Shown here in pieces: positions 5,352-7,834 of a stretch of 7,834 nucleotides of DNA (position 1 is its first letter; each line of letters begins with the position of its first letter). The notes beneath the pieces are model-generated. The model worked only from the letters and a program-made list of their open reading frames with translations. It was not told the DNA's origin and did not search any database. Source of the stretch: an uncultured Collinsella sp. (GTDB lineage: Bacteria > Actinomycetota > Coriobacteriia > Coriobacteriales > Coriobacteriaceae). Position numbers and translations under genes: made by a program. The DNA is taken from the NCBI GenBank assembly GCA_900549275.1, contig URNU01000054.1, positions 1-7,834 on the forward strand, read 5' to 3'.

Positions 5352-7022
5352 ATGCCTGGTGTTACCCCTGCAGAAGTTCTGTCCAACTTTGGCATTACGC
5401 TGGTCGAAGACCCTGCCGAGAACCAGCCCCGTCTGCTGGTCGATCTACCCGCCGCGGAGCTCGTCGAGCACGCTATCCGCCGCGAAGAAGGTCGCATGGC
5501 ATCCAACGGCGCGCTGGTGATCGAGACGGGGGAGCGCACCGGCCGTTCTCCCAACGATCGCTTCATCGTTGACACCCCCGATGTTCACGACAAGATTGCC
5601 TGGGGCGCCGTCAGCCGACCGCTTTCGATCGAGAGCTACGAGACCATCAAGGCCGGTATCGTCGACTATCTCAACGAGCGTGATGTGTTCGTCACCCGCG
5701 GCATGGCCGGCGCCGACCGCAACCACACGCGTCGCCTGCTCGTCGCCTGCGAGCGTGCCAGCCAGGCGCTCTTCATTAAGCAAATGCTCGCCCGTCCGCT
5801 CGCCCGCGAAATCGCGCGCACCGGCGAGCCGGACTTCTGCGTGCTCGCCGCGCCGGGCTACCAGTGCGATCCCGCCATTAAGGGCCTCAACTCCAGCGCC
5901 GCCGTGGTCATCAACTTCCAGGAGCGCGTGATTCTGGTTGCCGGCACCGGTTACTCCGGCGAAATCAAAAAGTCCATCTTCAGCGTCATGAATTACCTGC
6001 TGCCCGTCGAGGACGACGTGCTACCCATGCACTGCTCGGCCAGCATGGATCCCGTCACGCACGAGACGGCCGTGTTCTTTGGCCTTTCCGGCACGGGCAA
6101 GACCACGCTTTCGGCCAACCCCACGCGCCTGCTGATCGGCGACGACGAGCACGGCTGGTCCGACATGGGCATCTTCAACATCGAGGGAGGCTGCTATGCC
6201 AAGTGCGAGGGCCTGGACGCGTTCCATGAGCCCGAGATCTTCAACGCCGTCCGCTTTGGCGCCATCTGCGAAAACGTGGTGCTCGATGAGAATCGCAAGC
6301 CTAACTATGATGATGTCTCGATCACGCACAACACGCGCGTGGCCTATCCCGTCGAGCATATCCCCAACGCGTGGACCAAGGGTATGGGCACCACCCCGAG
6401 CGTCGTGCTGTTTTTGACCTGCGATGCCTTTGGCGTGCTGCCGCCTATCTCGCGCCTGACGGCCGATGCCGCCATGTATCACTTTGTGACGGGCTTCACC
6501 GCCAAGATCCCCGGCACCGAGGTCGGCGTCACCGAGCCCACGCCCACGTTCTCCTCGCTGTTTGGCGAGCCGTTTATGCCGCTCGATCCCATGGTCTATG
6601 CCAAGATGCTCGGCGAGCGTATCGCCGACGGACGCACCCGCGTCTATCTGGTCAACACCGGCTGGATTGGCGGCGGTTATGGCGTGGGCCATCGAATCGA
6701 GCTTGCATACACGCGCGCCCTGGTGGCCCGCGCCCTCGACGGTACCATCGAGGACAGCGAGTTCGTGCACGACGATATCTTTAACGTCGACATTCCCACC
6801 ACGTGCCACGGTGTGCCCGACGGCATCCTGGTGCCGCGCCGGTACTGGCAGAGCACCGCGCGCTACGACGAGGCTGCGCACAACCTGGCGGTGATGTTTG
6901 AGGAGAACTTCGAGAAGAAGTACTCGCACCTGCCCGAGTCCGTCAAAGCCGCCGGCCCGCACGCCCAGGTGTCCGCCGAGGCCCGTCATCGCGGCCGTGG
7001 GTTGCTGGGACTCCGCCGCTAG
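5352..7022 (+). CDS. pckA: Phosphoenolpyruvate carboxykinase (ATP-dependent)
   Basis: This cytoplasmic enzyme interconverts oxaloacetate + ATP and phosphoenolpyruvate + CO2 + ADP. In anaerobic fermenters it often runs toward CO2 fixation and succinate formation. The protein has 556 residues against about 540 in the family, and the excess is mostly a basic C-terminal tail (about 540-556, rich in Arg). Family motifs are complete: RTGRSPNDRF (62-71, oxaloacetate/phosphate contacts), GYSGEIKKS (200-208, with the active-site lysines), MHCSAS (226-231, H227 a metal ligand), the P-loop GLSGTGKTT (244-252), the kinase-2 segment LIGDDEHGW (261-269, D264/D265), GTTPSVVLFLTCDAFGVLPP (346-365) and the adenine-loop region around NTGWIGG (435-441). 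The P-loop type and absence of GTP-PEPCK motifs mark it as the ATP form. It stands alone, with a hairpin just upstream of its ribosome binding site and a strong terminator behind it. Confidence 0.97.
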   Translation: MPGVTPAEVLSNFGITLVEDPAENQPRLLVDLPAAELVEHAIRREEGRMASNGALVIETGERTGRSPNDRFIVDTPDVHDKIAWGAVSRPLSIESYETIKAGIVDYLNERDVFVTRGMAGADRNHTRRLLVACERASQALFIKQMLARPLAREIARTGEPDFCVLAAPGYQCDPAIKGLNSSAAVVINFQERVILVAGTGYSGEIKKSIFSVMNYLLPVEDDVLPMHCSASMDPVTHETAVFFGLSGTGKTTLSANPTRLLIGDDEHGWSDMGIFNIEGGCYAKCEGLDAFHEPEIFNAVRFGAICENVVLDENRKPNYDDVSITHNTRVAYPVEHIPNAWTKGMGTTPSVVLFLTCDAFGVLPPISRLTADAAMYHFVTGFTAKIPGTEVGVTEPTPTFSSLFGEPFMPLDPMVYAKMLGERIADGRTRVYLVNTGWIGGGYGVGHRIELAYTRALVARALDGTIEDSEFVHDDIFNVDIPTTCHGVPDGILVPRRYWQSTARYDEAAHNLAVMFEENFEKKYSHLPESVKAAGPHAQVSAEARHRGRGLLGLRR

Positions 7023-7036
7023 CGTCGCCTTAGACC

Positions 7037-7080
7037 CAAAACCACCACGAAGGGGCCAGTGCGCCTTTGTGGTGGTTTTG
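7037..7080 (+). terminator. Strong intrinsic terminator of pckA
   Basis: CAAAACCACCAC (7037-7048) is exactly inverted as GTGGTGGTTTTG (7069-7080). The stem continues inward with GAAGG (7049-7053) against CCTTT (7064-7068, one G-T pair), giving 17 pairs around a 10-nt loop. The T4 of the right arm forms the U-run and the A4 of the left arm allows action in both directions. It begins 15 nt after the pckA stop. Confidence 0.88.
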
Positions 7081-7106
7081 CTCGCGTGGATGACTCGGGT
7101 TACAAT
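7078..7106 (+). promoter_or_regulatory. Promoter of the B3/B4-domain gene and its leader
   Basis: TACAAT (7101-7106) matches the -10 consensus at 5 of 6 positions. TTGCTC (7078-7083) sits exactly 17 bp upstream with the conserved TTG. The -35 overlaps the last three bases of the pckA terminator stem. Transcription would start near 7113, about 138 nt before the B3/B4 start codon. Confidence 0.62.
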
Positions 7107-7112
7107 ACGCCT

Positions 7113-7231
7113 GACATATCGTCCCCTTCTCCGGATGGGGACAGCGCAAGCGCTCTTGTGACGGCACCGTAGGACTTTGAAGGTGGCCGTCGTAAGGGCG
7201 CTTTTTGTTTAGGCGCCCTCACTCGGGCGCG
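7113..7231 (+). promoter_or_regulatory. Structured leader with mutually exclusive hairpins (attenuator or small RNA)
   Basis: The predicted transcript first forms GTCCCC/GGGGAC (7121-7126 with 7137-7142). Four complementary segments follow: 1 = AAGCGC (7148-7153), 2 = GGGCGCTT (7196-7203), 3 = GGCGCCC (7212-7218), 4 = GGGCGCG (7225-7231). Pairing 1:2 is the base of a long terminator hairpin, 2:3 would break that base, and 3:4 forms a compact hairpin with a 6-nt loop that would leave 2 free again. This 1:2 / 2:3 / 3:4 layout is the logic of transcription attenuators. Alternatively the region encodes a terminated RNA of about 98 nt. I do not recognise a known riboswitch core, 4.5S, 6S or T-box in it. 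The signal that would control the switch is not evident. Confidence 0.6.
7148..7210 (+). terminator. Long leader terminator upstream of the B3/B4 gene
   Basis: Positions 7148-7168 pair with 7182-7203 in 21 base pairs. Three of these are G-T pairs, there is one bulged G (7185), and the loop is 13 nt (7169-7181). The 3' arm runs directly into TTTTT-G-TTT (7202-7210). This is a textbook intrinsic terminator by shape, yet it lies after a promoter and before a gene rather than after a gene; the pckA terminator is complete 70 nt earlier. Confidence 0.72.
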
Positions 7232-7250
7232 CACAATGAAGGGAGAGCGT

Positions 7251-7834
7251 ATGAAGAGCTTTATTGCCGAGGATTCATTCTGGGAGCTGTTTCCGCAGGC
7301 AGCGGTCGGCGTTGTGGTCGTGGAGGGCATGAAGCCCGCGGCCCAGATTCCCCAGGAGGACGTGGACGCGATTGCGGCGTTGCTCGACCGTGCCAATATC
7401 GACGCGGAGCGTCATCTGACCAGCGATACTATCAGCGAGAACGCACCGGTCAAGGCGTGGCGCGAGGCCTATCATCTGTTCAAGACCAAAAAGGGCGCGC
7501 GTTGCTCAATCGAGAACCTGCTCAAACGCGTACTCAAGGGCAAGCCGGTGGGACACATTACACCGGCGGTGGATATTTACAACACGGTGTCGCTGTCCTA
7601 CGCGCTGCCCGTTGGCGGCGAGGACTTACATGCGATTGAGGGAGACCTTCGCTTGAAGGTGACCGACGGTGGCGATGCGTTCTTGCCGCTTGGCGAGGAA
7701 GCGGACGACCCGACGCTGCCCGGCGAGCTCGCCTACATTGACGATGCGGGCGCCGTGTGCCGCTGCTGGAACTGGCGCGACGGCGTTCGAACGGCTCTGT
7801 CCGACGATTCGGCCGACGCGTTCCTGGCGATTGA
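7251..7834 (+). CDS. Free-standing B3/B4-domain protein, N-terminal 194 codons (runs off the right edge)
   Basis: The protein starts MKSFIAEDSFWELFP and has no stop before the window ends. The segment at about residues 66-185 carries the B3/B4 fold signature known from the beta subunit of phenylalanyl-tRNA synthetase, where this domain edits mischarged Tyr-tRNAPhe. Recognisable blocks are WREAYHLFKTKKGARCSIENL (split here as WREAYHL, 71-77, and CSIENLL, 87-93), ITPAVDIYNTVSLSYALPVG (103-122), EDLHAIEGDLRL (124-135) and a later GELAYID...CRCWNWRDG run. Stand-alone members are suspected to act in trans on tRNAs or amino acids, but their role is largely unestablished; I infer a link to aminoacyl-tRNA quality control only. 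The ATG at 7251 is chosen because AGGGAG (7240-7245) lies 5 nt upstream. An in-frame ATG at 7236 has no ribosome binding site. Expression probably depends on the leader upstream. Confidence 0.85.
   Translation, partial: MKSFIAEDSFWELFPQAAVGVVVVEGMKPAAQIPQEDVDAIAALLDRANIDAERHLTSDTISENAPVKAWREAYHLFKTKKGARCSIENLLKRVLKGKPVGHITPAVDIYNTVSLSYALPVGGEDLHAIEGDLRLKVTDGGDAFLPLGEEADDPTLPGELAYIDDAGAVCRCWNWRDGVRTALSDDSADAFLAI

Noticed and set aside
6021..6989. 322-codon open frame antisense to pckA
   Set aside because: It mirrors the strongly GC-biased pckA codons; the sequence is low-complexity and pckA is unambiguous on the plus strand.
7135..7161. Short leader peptide (ATG, eight codons, MGTAQALL) in the B3/B4 leader
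   Set aside because: No Shine-Dalgarno precedes it and it has no run of a regulatory amino acid, so I do not propose it as an attenuation peptide.
7155..7210. T-box riboswitch before the B3/B4 gene
   Set aside because: GAAGGTGGCCGTCG faintly resembles the T-box core AGGGTGGNACCGCG, but the match is partial, the bases are buried in a simple long hairpin, and there is no room for a Stem I with a specifier loop between promoter and terminator.
7236..7250. Earlier in-frame ATG for the B3/B4 gene
   Set aside because: It has no ribosome binding site and would itself contain the AGGGAG that serves the ATG at 7251.

Overview
The window looks like a stretch of chromosome from a high-GC Gram-positive bacterium. 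A Coriobacteriia member, most likely a Collinsella-type gut actinobacterium, fits best. That assignment is inference: it rests on strong G/C preference at third codon positions, an ATP-type PEP carboxykinase, good AGGAGG-type ribosome binding sites, -10 boxes of the TACAAT/TATACT type, and GC-rich inverted repeats between genes. I see no insertion sequence, phage gene, CRISPR array, tRNA or rRNA.

Layout from left to right: the first 40 codons of serC (minus; phosphoserine aminotransferase); a 227-bp gap; a CPA1-type K+/H+ antiporter with two C-terminal TrkA-C domains (minus); a 320-bp divergent intergenic region with a G-quadruplex-type run and a clear promoter; a PPP-family metallophosphatase (plus); a 316-bp convergent intergenic region with an 18-bp perfect inverted repeat around an 87-bp core; a MOP-superfamily polysaccharide flippase-like membrane protein with a TTG start and a long basic N-terminal extension (minus); a 343-bp divergent region with a REP-like cluster of hairpins and a hairpin/T-run just before the next gene; pckA (plus; ATP-dependent PEP carboxykinase); a strong terminator; a promoter with a structured leader that contains its own terminator; and the first 194 codons of a free-standing B3/B4-domain protein (plus).

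The genes do not form one operon. Each has its own intergenic region and they alternate in strand. They are housekeeping or cell-envelope genes: serine biosynthesis, cation homeostasis, protein or nucleotide dephosphorylation, surface glycan export, gluconeogenic/anaplerotic carbon flow, and a protein related to the PheRS beta-subunit editing domain. Most of what is unusual lies in the non-coding DNA. The best candidate for something undescribed is the leader at about 7113-7231. A 21-bp terminator hairpin there shares its 3' arm with a competing downstream segment, which suggests either transcription attenuation of the B3/B4 gene or a small RNA of about 100 nt. Next in interest are the REP-like cluster at 5075-5213 and the long inverted repeat at 3224-3346.
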